A stretch of 64,000 nt of DNA from Montifringilla adamsi (taxonomy: Eukaryota; Chordata; Aves; Passeriformes; Passeridae): contig JAGGNK010013003.1 in assembly GCA_017590115.1 (NCBI GenBank), positions 1,362,523-1,426,522 on the forward strand. The letters run 5' to 3'. The stretch's first letter is position 1. The number at the start of each line of letters is the position of its first letter. The notes under the pieces were generated by a model. That model searched no databases. It was not told where the DNA came from and saw nothing but the letters and a program-made list of their open reading frames with translations. Shown here in pieces: positions 50,501 to 62,699 of this stretch. The position numbers and the translations under genes were made by a program.

Positions 50501-53500
50501 TGCCCCAGGAGCCTGATGTTGCCACGGGCCATGCCCATCATTCTTATGCCAGCTTTCCTGGCTCCAAGCTCTTCTGTATTCCCATAGGCAAAACGTCTGA
50601 TTTTTATGCTGTTCAAAAGTTTTCAGTTACTCAGAAACTTCTGTCAGCTCCTGCTGCTCAGCCTTGGTTTTCATGTCCTTCTCTGAGCCTGAGCCTTGGG
50701 CATAAAAGCCTATTGTATTGCCACAAAGCAAGCCCAGAATTTATTAGTATTTTTACAGTTCCACTAGCACAAAGTGACTGCTGTGAAAGTCCGTCATGAT
50801 AAATTCCTCTGGGATGCGATGGCCTGAAACTGATCAAAGACATGCAGGAAGCACAGCAGTAAGTGAGCATTTCCAGCTGCTGCACGTGTGCCAGGAATGC
50901 TGGAGTCCCTGAGGACTGAAGCAGAGGGGAAAAGGAGGTACCCAGCAGTGTCCTGATGGCAGCCAGCACATGGGCATTACTATGAAAAAGGTGGTGGTTT
51001 GTTTTGTTTAAATGCCTCACCTAAAAGCCTTGCAAGGTCAGAAGTTCTCTGGTATAATGAGCACATTTTCCCTGGGGTGTGAAAGCATAGGATTTGCTAA
51101 TCCACATTTTTTTTTACTGATTGGACTGGTTAGTAAACAAAAACCCTCTCTGCAACTCTGCAGAACCTTACTTTCTAAGACAGAAAAATAAATCAGAGGT
51201 CAAAATCCATCTTTGACCTGAGCAGCTGTACAAGTCACTACATTTTACTTTGCAACAATCTCAAATGTGTCAGGACCTTAAGTCTCTGCAGAAAAATTTA
51301 TGCCATTTGTCCAAAATGGCTCAGAGGTCAATGGAAGCTTGACCAAATATAGAGTGTGTTGCTATGTGAAGACTGTTGGTCTCTAACCTCAAAGCAAGAA
51401 GCCAGACCTGCTTTTTCTTTTAGTACCATGTGCACATTTTCATTAGGCTACACTAAAATGTCACATCATTCTTCCAGACAGACTAGAAAAAGCTCTGGGA
51501 GGAATAATTTTGGTCTAAGAGAAGTTTGGAGGAAGAGGGCAGCAGCTGCTTCTCCCTCAGTCAAGGGAAGAGGGTTAAATGAGCTGTCCAGAAAAATTTG
51601 GTGAGGCTGAGGCGTGAAAAAGGAGAAGGATATACTCCCTGCTCCTGGAAAGCTTGAAGTCCATTCCTGGCGATGCATAGGTGGAGTCTAGATGGACAAA
51701 CAGCTACTGAGCAGCAGGGTGGCTAATGACATCCCATTCACATGCTAAACACTGGATACTGTAGAAATCCAGGGCAGCTGCTTTCTACTTTAAGAGGAAA
51801 AGGAAGCTTCTGAATTATGAATGTGGATGGTTGAGCCTGGGTATTCTATGCAACTGTGAGTTAATCCCATTAAGGGAATGGATAAGAAACCATGAAAAAA
51901 CTTTCCAGGCACAAAATAGCAGGTGGTCACAAAGCCCTGGGGCGCTCTCCGAGAGCTGAGGTGCATTGCACAATCTTGCCCTGTCCTCTGGCCCCACCTC
52001 ACCCAGCAGGTGGGGACAGCCCATCGCCAGGTCCCCATCTGTGGATGCTGTTCCCTTGCTCTCTGCCCACAGGGCTTAGCAGGCAGAAAGAAAGTGTGCT
52101 AAGAGATAGGAATGTGAAGAGGGGAAAATTTTGTGTTCACAGCAATTTCCCAGCAACTGGCATTTCTGCTTTCTGGAGCAGCTTCTCAATCCTTGGAGCT
52201 TGGCTGGGTCACCTGTGGAGTGTGGGGTTTATCCATCCAGTCAGCCTGATTTTGTGGCTGGAGGCTGCTTAGCAGTGCTTTTTTTATCTGGCAGTGCTAT
52301 TAAAGCACAGCAGCTTTCTTTACTATTCCTCTTATTAGCTGGAAAATGCCAGCCAATGTCCTGTAAATAATGTGACAGTGTTTTCATAACTGCTAGCGTC
52401 TCTGCCTCTCCACTATAATGTACATAAACCTAGTCCTTCTGAAGGGTTTGGTCTTTGGTTTCAAAAGTCTGTCCCAAATGAGGACAGATCCTTTGGGCTA
52501 GACCAAGTTTTATTCTTCCTCTTCTTCTTCTAAGTCCCTCAGAAAAAATTGTCCCACCCCTCAGTCTCTTGGTCGAGCTCAGTCTTTCTGCCTCTCCAGT
52601 CTCCCCTCTCAGCTGCTTGTGTGCTTGAGGAGCACAGAATATTCCTGTCAAAAGTGAAACATCCAGACTGGTTCAAAGAGGTGTAACAGAGAGGGAAAGG
52701 GCAGAAACAGAAAGCACTTGAGCAAAAAAATAGGGAAAGAGGACATGTATGCCTTGGGAGGTGGTGGAGGAGAACAAAGAAGGGAATTACAGAAATGTGG
52801 TGCAACTTGGTGAAGAGCAGTGGAGGAGACAAGAGCAGTAATGGTGGCAGAGCTGCAAATGCCTCCTGCTCCTTGTAACCAGACTGACTGTATGCTTTCT
52901 CCTGCTCTGCACAAGTGCTTGCTTTAGCTTTTAATGTGCTGGCACAAAGAATATGCAGGGGGAAAACTCTCCCCCCACCCAAAGCCAGGGCTCTTGAGTA
53001 GCTGTGGATCTTACCTTGCTGTCATGGACCTTGTACATTATGCCCTTGAGTAGTTAATGGTGTTCAAGCACCACCTTATTTTGGTGTCCTGGCTCTTAGT
53101 AAGGAGCCAGGAGCAAGAAGAGTGCCCTAGCAAAGCACAACATGCTCATTTCCTCATTTCCCCAGCTCCAGTCTTGCTCTCTTGCCCATCATACGCACCT
53201 GTATAAAAAAAAATTCTCACTAGGACAAAGGACCTGTATGAAATAGAGGGGAGGGCAGGGACTCTCTCCTGCTGCCTGCTCTCCTCCATGCAGCCCCCAC
53301 TGTCTGTTTGACTTTAATGCCCACACAGCAGGTGGGACAATATGTGCTCACTTATTCCACATGCTTTTCTCTGCAAGTTGCTCTGATGCAGAGCGTGAAC
53401 AAAAGCAATTCTGCAAAAGCACCGAGGTCTTGCTCTCATTTTGCAGCACCTACCACTCTGTCTGGGGAGAGCATGCCTTGCATATACATTTTTGGGTTTG

Positions 53501-54039
53501 CCAGGCTGCACAGCTCTGGTGACCTCTGAGGGGTGAAGTAGAGGCTTGAGTCAGTCTGCAGACCCTGCTGTGATTGCTGATATTTAATATCATTGCCCAG
53601 GAAGCAGAGAGGGATGGGGTCCTGGACTGCCTGTCCTGTGCAGGAATGAGGCAGGAAGAGAGTTTACTCTGCCATTAGTGGAGAGATCTGTACCCTGAGC
53701 AGGCATGGGAGGACTGCAGGAGTGATTTATTGCAGACAGGCTTTCTGGCACTAGGAAGGGCTTGATTAAGAAAAGATTTTTTTCAAGAGAACTGTAAGGA
53801 AATATAGAGATAAAACCTAGAGTGATGTGGCAGTGAGAGAATTGCATGTAGTAATGGTGAGAGTGGTGCTTGGTGATGAAACATGAAGGTATTTTTTGTG
53901 TATGCGTGTCAGTTTGGCTGTAATTCAACAGAGGAGTTCATTTGGTTTGTTTCTAAGTAAGAGCAGATACAAATCCATGTCAGAAGCAATGATAAGCCCA
54001 CAAGATAGATTTGCATTCCTTCTCTTTGCTTTCTTTCCT
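47576..54039. other. Noncoding stretch, no gene recognised
   Basis: No exon, RNA gene or identifiable transposon. The longest open frame (147 codons, minus strand, near 52539-52982) is Cys/Ser/Leu/Phe-rich from pyrimidine-rich composition and lacks a family motif. Confidence 0.55.
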
Positions 54040-54105
54040 CTGCTTGTGTGGGTTTTTTTTGGGTGTTTTCTTTTTTTTTTTTCTTTTTTTTTTTTTTCTT
54101 CCATA
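54040..54105. repeat. T-rich low-complexity tract
   Basis: Several T runs of 8-15 bases, broken by G or C. It could be the reverse-strand A tail of a decayed retroposon, but no element body is recognised on its right. Confidence 0.7.
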
Positions 54106-54592
54106 CAGCTTGAACAGAAAGGAGCTCAGGAGTTCCTGTAGCCTGTCTGCCACCTTTCTGTGATTTTCAGCTCAAAAAAGACTGCCCTGATCCCAGGCAA
54201 TAAGCAGGAGTCACCTGTCTTTTGGGGGAGGATTTTACCGGGCTTTTTACTTTAAAACAGCGTGTTTTAAATAGCTCTGGTGCTATTCTGTGATGCAGAG
54301 CCCTGGAGCCCGAGGTGCACATAAACAAATGTGTGTTAGGAGGGGCTGGGGGTGACGGGGCAGCCAAGGGACATTTGTCATAGGCGAAAAACAAGCCTTC
54401 CCTCCTCAACATGCAATTTGCTGCAGTGCAGAGGGCCAGCACAAAACTTACACATCATGTCAGCCCCACTTTAAAAGGTCATTTTTTGTGGAAATAGTCC
54501 TTGTGCTGGTTCTCTGAACAGGGATGGATATTGGTCTCCGTGCAGAGGCATTGCTTGCTCTAGGAGGCCCAGCTTAAAAAAATTAAACATTG
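54106..54592. other. Noncoding stretch between T-rich tracts
   Basis: I see nothing gene-like or repeat-like here. A 91-codon minus-strand frame has no recognisable motif. Confidence 0.5.
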
Positions 54593-54618
54593 CTTTTTTT
54601 TTTTTTTTTTTTTTTTTT
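54593..54618. repeat. Poly-T run
   Basis: An uninterrupted run of about 26 T. On the minus strand it would be an A tail, but no AATAAA lies just before it on that strand, which argues against a processed pseudogene. Confidence 0.85.
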
Positions 54619-54950
54619 GTGAGCCATCTCAGTGCAAATCTTTTCACTCCCCTCATAAGAATTATTTTTATAGTTTTATTTTAAGTAAGAGAAATTTCAT
54701 TCTCCTTGTCATCCTCTTCTCTCCTTCTCCAACACTTTTCCCTCAGTTTGCTAACATTGAAAAGAAGTATAAAACCTTTGAAAGCCTCACTAAGACTCTC
54801 TCCTCAGAAAGCCATATTCTCTTTGCTCACTGAAGAACACAGGACGTGGAAGATTTTGCTTCAATACCACCTGGTTTCTTAAGAAAATCATTCTACTTCT
54901 GAAATATGGCAAAAGCTCCTGTTAAGTGCACCTTGTTTTCCTGGATTCCT

Positions 54951-55054
54951 TCCATCCATCCATCCATCCATCCATCCATCCATCCATCCATCCATCCATC
55001 CATTTCCTTATCCATTTCCTTCCTTCCCTCTCTCCCTCCTTTCCTCCCTCCCTT
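54951..55054. repeat. (ATCC)n microsatellite with CT-rich flank
   Basis: About 13 uninterrupted ATCC units occupy 54951-55004. They are followed by TTCC/CTCC-rich sequence to about 55054. The array gives serine-isoleucine-histidine-proline repeats in translation, which are an artefact and not a protein. Confidence 0.97.
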
Positions 55055-57564
55055 ATTTGTGATGCTCCTCACTCTAGTAGCAATGAGTGCTTCTCCAGGC
55101 TTACCTTTCAAAGGCCTTTTTATTCTTTTGGTCTTTTGGGAGGGGAAGAAAACCATGAGAGTAAGAAGAGCACTGCTGGAGACCTGCCTCTGTGTCAGCA
55201 AGTATTAATTAAAATAGGGCAGATCATCATGTCTCATGTAAAACCCTTCCCTCAAACAGCTTCCTGAGACTAAAGGGATGCTAAAACCCCCAGTCTTCAA
55301 AGTTCAGAGTTGTCCCCATGAATGTCCGTGAATCCTGGACAACTGAGGTCCCTCTGGAGCTCCCTTCCTACCTTGTTCACCGTGGTCTACATGCAAGTGT
55401 TAAGTGGAGCTTTGCAGACCTGGGGGAAGTTGGAGATTGCATTATGCAAACAGCCTCAGCTCCTTGCTCGCAGCCTCAGGCGCTGCCATCTGTGCCTGGT
55501 TGGCAAGGGGAAGCCAGACACAGCACTGGTGGTGTTTCTCACCTTTTGAAAAAAGTGACAAAGGGTCTTTAATTATGAAAGAAGGAACCAGGAGCCACTT
55601 GGGCTGCAACTCACAGGGGGACTCTTCACAGAAAGGAAATGTATTTGCTGATGAATTATTCTGAGAGAGGAAGCAAACCAAAGGATTCCTGGATGGTTAT
55701 TTTCCAGAAATTAGGTCAGACCTAATTACTTGCATAATTAATTGTCTGATTGCCTAACTAGATAACTCTTAGAGACCTTTATTGACTCATGGTGGCAAAT
55801 GCATGCATGCATGCCTGTTTTACAGGAGAGGTCCCACTGTGCTTCACAAACTGCAGCTCCAGCACTGTGAGTGCTGGGACACAGCGCTGGTGTGATACAC
55901 AGAGGTTTATCTACAGCAACAAGGAGAGAGGCAATATTGTAATTACATATGTTTACATGTGAGATTTCAAGAGTCCTTTGAGGTGTTTGAGCCAGGGTGA
56001 GGCTGCTCTGAACACAAGTCACTCCTCAGCTTCTCCTGACTTCACAGCTCGCCCTCCTCAGGGACGAAGGCAGGTCTCTTCTGGTGAACATCAAAACAGG
56101 ACTAGCACCTACAGTTTGGACAGTCAAACTGGGAGGTTTCTTGTGAGGCTCTGAGAATGATGACACTTGTCTGGTTTACACAAGTGCAGAAAGGATGGTG
56201 AAACCGAGACCAAATGCACCACCGAGCTGGTGTCTGCATAATGGTGTGCTGTAGGACAGACACTGAAGCTGAGTGCTAGTTATGATGGTATTAAGTGCAT
56301 GGAAAAAATATTCTGAGTGTTCCCATGAAGGAAAAAACCACCTTGCTGGGAGAAAATAGAGTACTGACTCCTTGAAGGCTTTTTCAGGGACTAATGAGCG
56401 TTTTGGTTGATTCCAGTGTAATCACATGAAAAGATGCCACCATCCACAGATGGAAGGAAAACTGGTACTAAAAGTGGTGGTTGTGGGCAGCAATGGTTTT
56501 TGAAGGAAGGAAGGAAGGAAGGAAGAACAAGCATTCTGAAAGAAAGGTAATGTTAGGTAGCAGGAGAAGTTGCTGGGAAAAAAGCCCCAAACCTTATTTA
56601 AATTGATGTGGTTGAAAACAGTACCATGGATATGACACCTCTAGAAAAAATTTTTTGCCTAGTCCAGGCTCTTAACTCTGCAGAGAAACAGTCTTTCAGG
56701 TACAACACTGAGTAAAATCACTGTTTCTGATGCCATTGTTAAACCTGGTATTTGGCACAGCCTCCTGACAGACAGACCCCATGGTTATACTCAGAGACCC
56801 CATGGATCAGAATGAATCCTCTTTGACTGCAGGCCTTGGTGGCAGGAATGAAAAAAAAATGGCTTTGGGCTTTTCTTTGATGTGGGTTTTGGTAGTTCTT
56901 GGAGCATTTGGGGGTCATTTAAAAACCGCTCTAGTTTGGGTGTGCTTTTCTAACTTTTGATGTCCCCACTTTATCCAGACTATGTTTCTTCCCTCCTCCT
57001 TCTGCAGCCTCCCCAGGGCTCTTAGGGTTGCCTCATGCCACCATGACATCTGTGAGACAAGACAAAAATGCAGCTGGTAATGTGGGAGAGGAAAATTGTG
57101 AATCACCTATGTAAAAATTAGGGGTTTCCCCCCCGAAATAAGTCAGGGAATATTTAGAGTCAGAGAGAGGGATCTATATCACCTTGATTTTTGGCAATTG
57201 TCTGGCTCAAACAATGACTATTTCAAAGTAGAATGTCTCAAGCTTGGCCAAGGGCCAGTTATCTTCATAACAGTCACTCAAATAACCAAAAAGGAGAGAC
57301 AGAGAAGCTGGAATGCAGCACAAGAAGACTTGTGCACCCCAGAACAAAGAGCTACGAGCAGAGCTCTGGTTTTCCAGCTGCTGATTTCTGAAGTGTTTCT
57401 AAGGGATGTGGACTCTGTTCCTTACATGACTGCAGGTAGAAGCAGAGCACTTGCAAGCACAGACAGCACAAACCATCATTGGGGAAAGGCACAAGATGGG
57501 GTAAAGCTGAGGCAATGAAGAGGCAAGAGTATAGATGTCCAAAGGGTACGTGCCTGTCCACACA
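55055..57564. other. Noncoding stretch, no gene recognised
   Basis: Contains a short (ATGC)n at about 55799-55814 and a (GGAA)n at 56502-56525. Otherwise no exon or transposon is identified. Confidence 0.55.
56502..56525. repeat. (GGAA)n short microsatellite
   Basis: Five to six GGAA units in a row. In vertebrates such runs can bind ETS-family factors, but this array is short and nothing nearby suggests use. Confidence 0.85.
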
Positions 57565-57646
57565 GCATAGTCAAGAAAAGAACAAAATGTGAGCATTTAA
57601 AGCTAGCATAGCCAAGAAAAGAACAAAATGTGAGCATTTAAAGCTA
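57565..57646. repeat. 41-bp tandem duplication
   Basis: Units 57565-57605 and 57606-57646 match at 40 of 41 positions; the single difference is T versus C in GCATAGTCAAG / GCATAGCCAAG. The near identity indicates a young local duplication. Confidence 0.95.
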
Positions 57647-60600
57647 ATCAGGCATTTGTAGCTCACAATGAATGCACAGAATTGCAGTGCAAAGGTGCAG
57701 TGTGGTGCCTGGATGGCCCCCAAAGGAGCTGCTATCTCTTTTTCCAGAGAAAGCACATACTCTCTCATATCAATATTTTGCTTTTAAACCTCACTGACTT
57801 TAACTTTACCTTTAAATTTTATCTCTCCATAGGATTTTTCCATGCAAATTTCTATTGCTTTTTTCCTGGGAGCTATACTTCAGCTAAACTGCCCCTTTAA
57901 TGCAGAATTTTAGCACTGGATATTCAAATGACTCAACAGAAATGTCCATATTGCTCAATTCTGCCCTGCAATCTTCCACCCCCTCACAAATACAGCACGT
58001 TCCCATCTGTGCACTGCTCTCATTGGGAACTTGTTGATTTTTCCTGTTCTTTTTTTGGTGGAGGTATGACTTGGTGCAGGTGTTCAGGCTGGGGTAACAA
58101 AGACCCAGGTAACACATGGCATGAGACAGAAAGCAGAAAATACAATATTTTAGTTACAGCAAGGCTAAACAAAGCATATAGCTGATGAGTTGTGCCTGTA
58201 AACATATTTTTTTCTCACCCAGAATAATTTCTCTTGGAAAACCAATGCTTTGCAAAAGATTTTCAATGGACTTGGAGAAGTGGAGGGAAAAGGTCTCCTC
58301 TGCAGTTTCTTAATGTTTGATACCCATTCCTGAGTACTTTTATCCCTAATTAAAGGTCACCTACTGGTTTGTGAACAACTGTTAATGAAGAGTTTAATTA
58401 TCCAGATGACAGCTATAAAATCCTACTCCTGTGCTTGAATATTTTAAAGCAACAACGCCCAGATTTTCAAATATGTGCTTGTAGACAAGTACTTAGACAA
58501 AAGCTCTCAGGGAAGAAGAGAGTGTATGTGCAATTCCCATTTGCATACACAATGGGAGATTGCATATGCCCATATTAAAGATGCAAATCTGTGAGGAGGT
58601 TTGTATGTGCTGGCTGACCATTTGAACCAGACCTACCTTCCTTTTCTGTTCTTTCATTCAGGAAGAGGAGGGATGGTTAAATTATTCCTTGAGGATAAAT
58701 CATTTCGCATTATTAACTCTTCTTAACAACAAAGCTGCATAAATTAAATGTAAGATTATCTGCTGTGTCCTCAGTGGAATGATTAGGAGGGAATCTACAG
58801 GAAAGAAATGTGGTCAAATGATTTGAAGACTTGCTAAATGGGATGCAAATCTCATCTTGAATTCTTAACAAGCTCAAGCACAGACCTGCCTTCTAATGAG
58901 CAAACTCTGCTTGGCGTATCTGTGTAACCCCCCAGAGCAAAGTTATAAAGAAAATGGATCATGGTTCATTTTCTCTACCGGGTCAGGATTTTGTTTTTAT
59001 TGGCACTTTTGACCAGGTACTCCTGGTGTTCCTATTACCTTTACCCATGGTGGCAATTTTTGTGATGCTGCTTTTAGTCTGCCAATGTGAAGTGGCCCCA
59101 TTTCTCATTTCCCATCACAACACCTGATGAATGTTTCTTAGGGAGGTCAGGTTTGGGTTCTCCACAAGGTACGTGCCTGAAGGGATGATGTTTCTGTCAA
59201 AAAGATCAAGAAGTTGCTTTTTTGTCCTCTCTGCCAGCACAGACTCTTTGTGTCACTCTGGTGATGGCACCATAAGGGCAAACAGAATCATAACTCTTTA
59301 ACTCAGCATTTTTGGGGGCTTGATGAAGACTAAAATTCAATTAATGGCCACAATGAATGGCAATTCTACCCATAATAGACAAATTCCCAGGTTTTTCCTG
59401 TGAATCAGAGCTAGGCTTTGATTCAATTTCCTCGTTACCTTTGGCTTGTCTCTCCTATTTACATGAGCATATGTGCACACACAGACACACACTTATTTGT
59501 TTGAGCAAAATACTAAACAAAAGAGAATTACAAGCCCTGGCTCTAAAAATGAGGGGGGAAAATTTATAAGGGCTGTTAATATGAATTAAAGAGGAAAAAT
59601 ATGCCTGACTGAGTTCTGTCAATGGTTAATATCTTATTTCCTAAGAAACATGGGTTAAGACAAGAGATTTGTTAAAACAAAGACAGGTCAGTCCTCCTGT
59701 GTTATTTGCTGAAGAGGTTTCTAGCACACCTTTCTGTGCTTTGTTAACTCTCCAGGAGGCTACAGGAGGATTTTCTCTGCAGAGTCTCTCATCTGTAGGT
59801 CACAGTGACCTGACTGTGGGGGCTGCACTGCATAAATGGAACTCTCCAGATAAGCAGCAACATTTATTGCATACTTTGTCAACATATCTCTGGCCGCACA
59901 CTTGTTCTCAAAGCACTCTGTTTTGATATTGGTTTTATTAAAATAGATTTCAGAAAGGGAAATGTAAAATAGTTTAGAGATTGCAACATAAACATGTTGT
60001 TCAAGAGCTGAGGGAACCCACACCAAACTCCAGCAGGCTTTTTTGTACATTACAAGCATGGATAAAATGTATCCTGAGTCTTTTTTTTCTTATACTGATT
60101 TCTTCAAATAAAAAAAAATGATACTAAAATACCAATATCTCACACAGGGAAAGACACAGGTCTCACAATGTCCCTTACAATCTGGAAGATTATTGAAATT
60201 AAAATAAAAAAATAGCTAAAGCCAAGAAGATCTAAGGACTAGAAGAGGGAGAATTTTGCCTTGGTAATTTCATAGTCAGTCTCTCACCTTTCGAGCTGCT
60301 GCCAGAGCTCCCGAGCAGCACATGTGGGCAGGATGACATGTGCTCCATGAGGCAAGGTGGCCAATTTTGCAGGCTTTACCTGCTCCTCAAGTATCAACTC
60401 ATGTCTCCTCTGGAGGAAAACCCATGGGCTAGGTGGCTCAATCCCAGGCTCTGGTCTGACTCTGGGTACAAGACACAGCCCTGCAAGGTCTCTTTTCAGG
60501 GATGCAAATTATAAAACATGTTTAACTGTGCAAATGTCCAGGCAATGGGTTTGCATGAAGCAGATGTTCTGTATCAACCTCATATGCCTGATGTATCTGT

Positions 60601-62392
60601 GAGAGGATTTACTAGACTGGCTTCTAGACTACTATGCTTTTGTTTTCCTGAGCTGCCAGGTCTCATTCCTGGTAAATGGACAGAGCTCAGCCAAAAAAGT
60701 GTGACATGACACACTGCAAGAGTTTTCCCTATTTATCATCAAAACTGGGGTAGCATTTGCCAAAGAACATCCCTCATTTTTATGCAAATAATAGATTCAG
60801 GACCCTTTAAAAATATAACTAGATTATTTGTCATTTTGGAACATCATCATTCAGTCACTTCCATCGGGATGGGTTTTAATGGCTGCACACCAGCACACAA
60901 TATATGACATAAAGCATTTGTGAAAAAAAATGATTCCTCTGAGTAGTCAGATGATCTTCCCAGAGATAAGTGTCTTTCCCACTTTTCTCTTTCATTCTTC
61001 CTCTTCCTGGATCTTGGAGGGAGTGTTACTTGTGTTGAGTAATGAAATTTCCCCCGCCAAAACACACTGTCTTTGATCTCCCCTGTTTTATGCACTAGGG
61101 AGCTGATAGTTCCTTCCCTGGCTAGGACTGAATGAATAATCACCTCCTGTTGTTATTCACATAAGATTCAGATGCTGAAATGTGAAACTGATGACAGGGG
61201 AAATTATGGATAGAAGCATCAAAATTTGCTACTGAAATTTTATGAGCTGTAGGTAGGAAACATTTAAAGCACATCACATTTAACCATGGAGACTCCAAGC
61301 TTTTATAATTTCATGGGGCAGAACTGTGAGCTCTTTGTGAGATGGGAATGAAGCCCAGACTGCTCTCCTGGTGTTTTCTTTATGCCACATATCCACACAC
61401 CGACACATAATCAGCATGAGAAAACCTTACCCATCCATGAATCTTTGTTGTAATTTGGAATGATGAACCATGGAAAAATTAGATATTCAAATAATGTAAA
61501 AAAGCCTGTACATTCATTGAGATGTTAGTAAAAACTCCTGTATAATCAGAAAATCTTGATTAAAATTTTTTATCTTTCTTCTTTTTAACTTTTTTTTGGG
61601 GTTGTTATTTCAACATATTTCAGCTTGGTTCTTTCAGGTCTTCCAATCTGGACCAGCACGTAACAATGTGTGCACGAAGGATTTTTTTTAGAAGGGAAGG
61701 AGAAATCCTAAAAGGAGTATACAAAAAATTGGGATTTCACATGAACTTTTGTGCAGGGATTTAAAAGCCACATCCAGAGCCATTGTTCTTTGTGCAGCCC
61801 AGGCAGTATAATACACAAATGCTGTTGTATGGCAAGCCTGACTCACGTGTCTTGGTGGATGGAGCAGCCCATTGGCCCATGCTGGCATATCCAAGGCTCC
61901 CAGACAGACAAGTGAATTCAGCTTTGTGAAAACAGCTTTAAAGAACACCCTTTTTATTATGAGGGGTTTCTCTTGCCCTCATTCTTGCCCTTTCTTACCT
62001 TGAAAACAAACCCTAAACCAAAACAACTCTTTAATACAAACTCTGATGAAACAGGTTTCTCTGAGCCTGCCAATCTAAACCAACACAAACACCACCCAAA
62101 GTGACACTTCTGCACAGGGTAAGGCAGGTCTACACAGTGTGGAACTGCAAAGATCCAGTATAGCTGGAGATGCCTCCTGCCTCCCTGCTGTGCTCAACAG
62201 AAATGGGAACATCACGAGATATTTTAATTCCTGGCAAGCCTGTGCTGGAGGAGGGCTTAAATTGGCCTTCTGTCTCCTGTAACCCCAGGAGATGTGATTA
62301 ATGAAAAAAGCGAATTATCTGTATTGCTAGAACACAATTCACAGGAAAAGAAATTAATTCTACATATTTTTTGAAACTGTATATAACCACTA
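57647..62392. other. Noncoding stretch downstream of FSHR
   Basis: AT-rich sequence with no recognised exon or transposon. The section at about 58360-58500 carries several short transcription-factor-like words (TAATTA, CAGATGACAG), but nothing in the sequence alone shows that it is a regulatory element. Confidence 0.5.
61953..61958 (-). terminator. Candidate distal AATAAA polyadenylation signal
   Basis: This is the first canonical AATAAA that I found on the FSHR strand downstream of its stop, about 740 bases away. A hexamer alone is weak evidence in AT-rich sequence. It would define a long 3' untranslated region only if transcripts reach this far. Confidence 0.2.
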
Positions 62393-62699
62393 TTTAATTC
62401 TCAATAAGCAACTAACATCTCCCTAGTATGAAGGGAATCTCTGCCTTCATGGTGGGAGATACCAGTTTATGATCTCATTTCTTTCTTGAGACAGTTCTAC
62501 ATGAACACTTTGGCACTTTGTTCTTCAAGAACTGATAAAGATTATGTCATCTCTGATGTTTGTTCATTGAACAAAAATAGGGAATTGGAAAGAATTTTCA
62601 TAAAAAATAAGTTTGCATGTTATGCTGAAGTCATTATTCAAATTCACACACTTGCAAGTGATTAGCACACTGCCTCAGACAGAAATTTATGCAAGCATT
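62393..62699 (-). other. FSHR: Putative FSHR 3' untranslated region (end uncertain)
   Basis: Sequence immediately downstream of the FSHR stop codon. The first plausible minus-strand polyadenylation hexamer is ATTAAA at 62393-62398. Another ATTAAA lies at 62223-62228, and a canonical AATAAA lies further off at 61953-61958. The sequence alone cannot tell which is used, so the left end given here is a guess. The downstream sequence is AT-rich and has no other gene-like signal. Confidence 0.35.

Noticed and set aside
52539..52982. 147-codon minus-strand open frame rich in Ser, Leu and Phe
   Set aside because: Composition follows the pyrimidine-rich strand; no family motif and another frame on the same strand is also open.
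54593..54660. Processed pseudogene ending in the poly-T (minus-strand poly-A) run
   Set aside because: No AATAAA precedes the A run on that strand and no coding similarity is visible upstream of it.
54906..55267. Serine-isoleucine-histidine-proline repeat protein
   Set aside because: It is the translation of the ATCC microsatellite and its pyrimidine-rich flank, open in several frames at once.
55799..55814. ATGCATGCATGC run as an octamer-factor site cluster
   Set aside because: Four units of a simple repeat are not evidence of a regulatory site.
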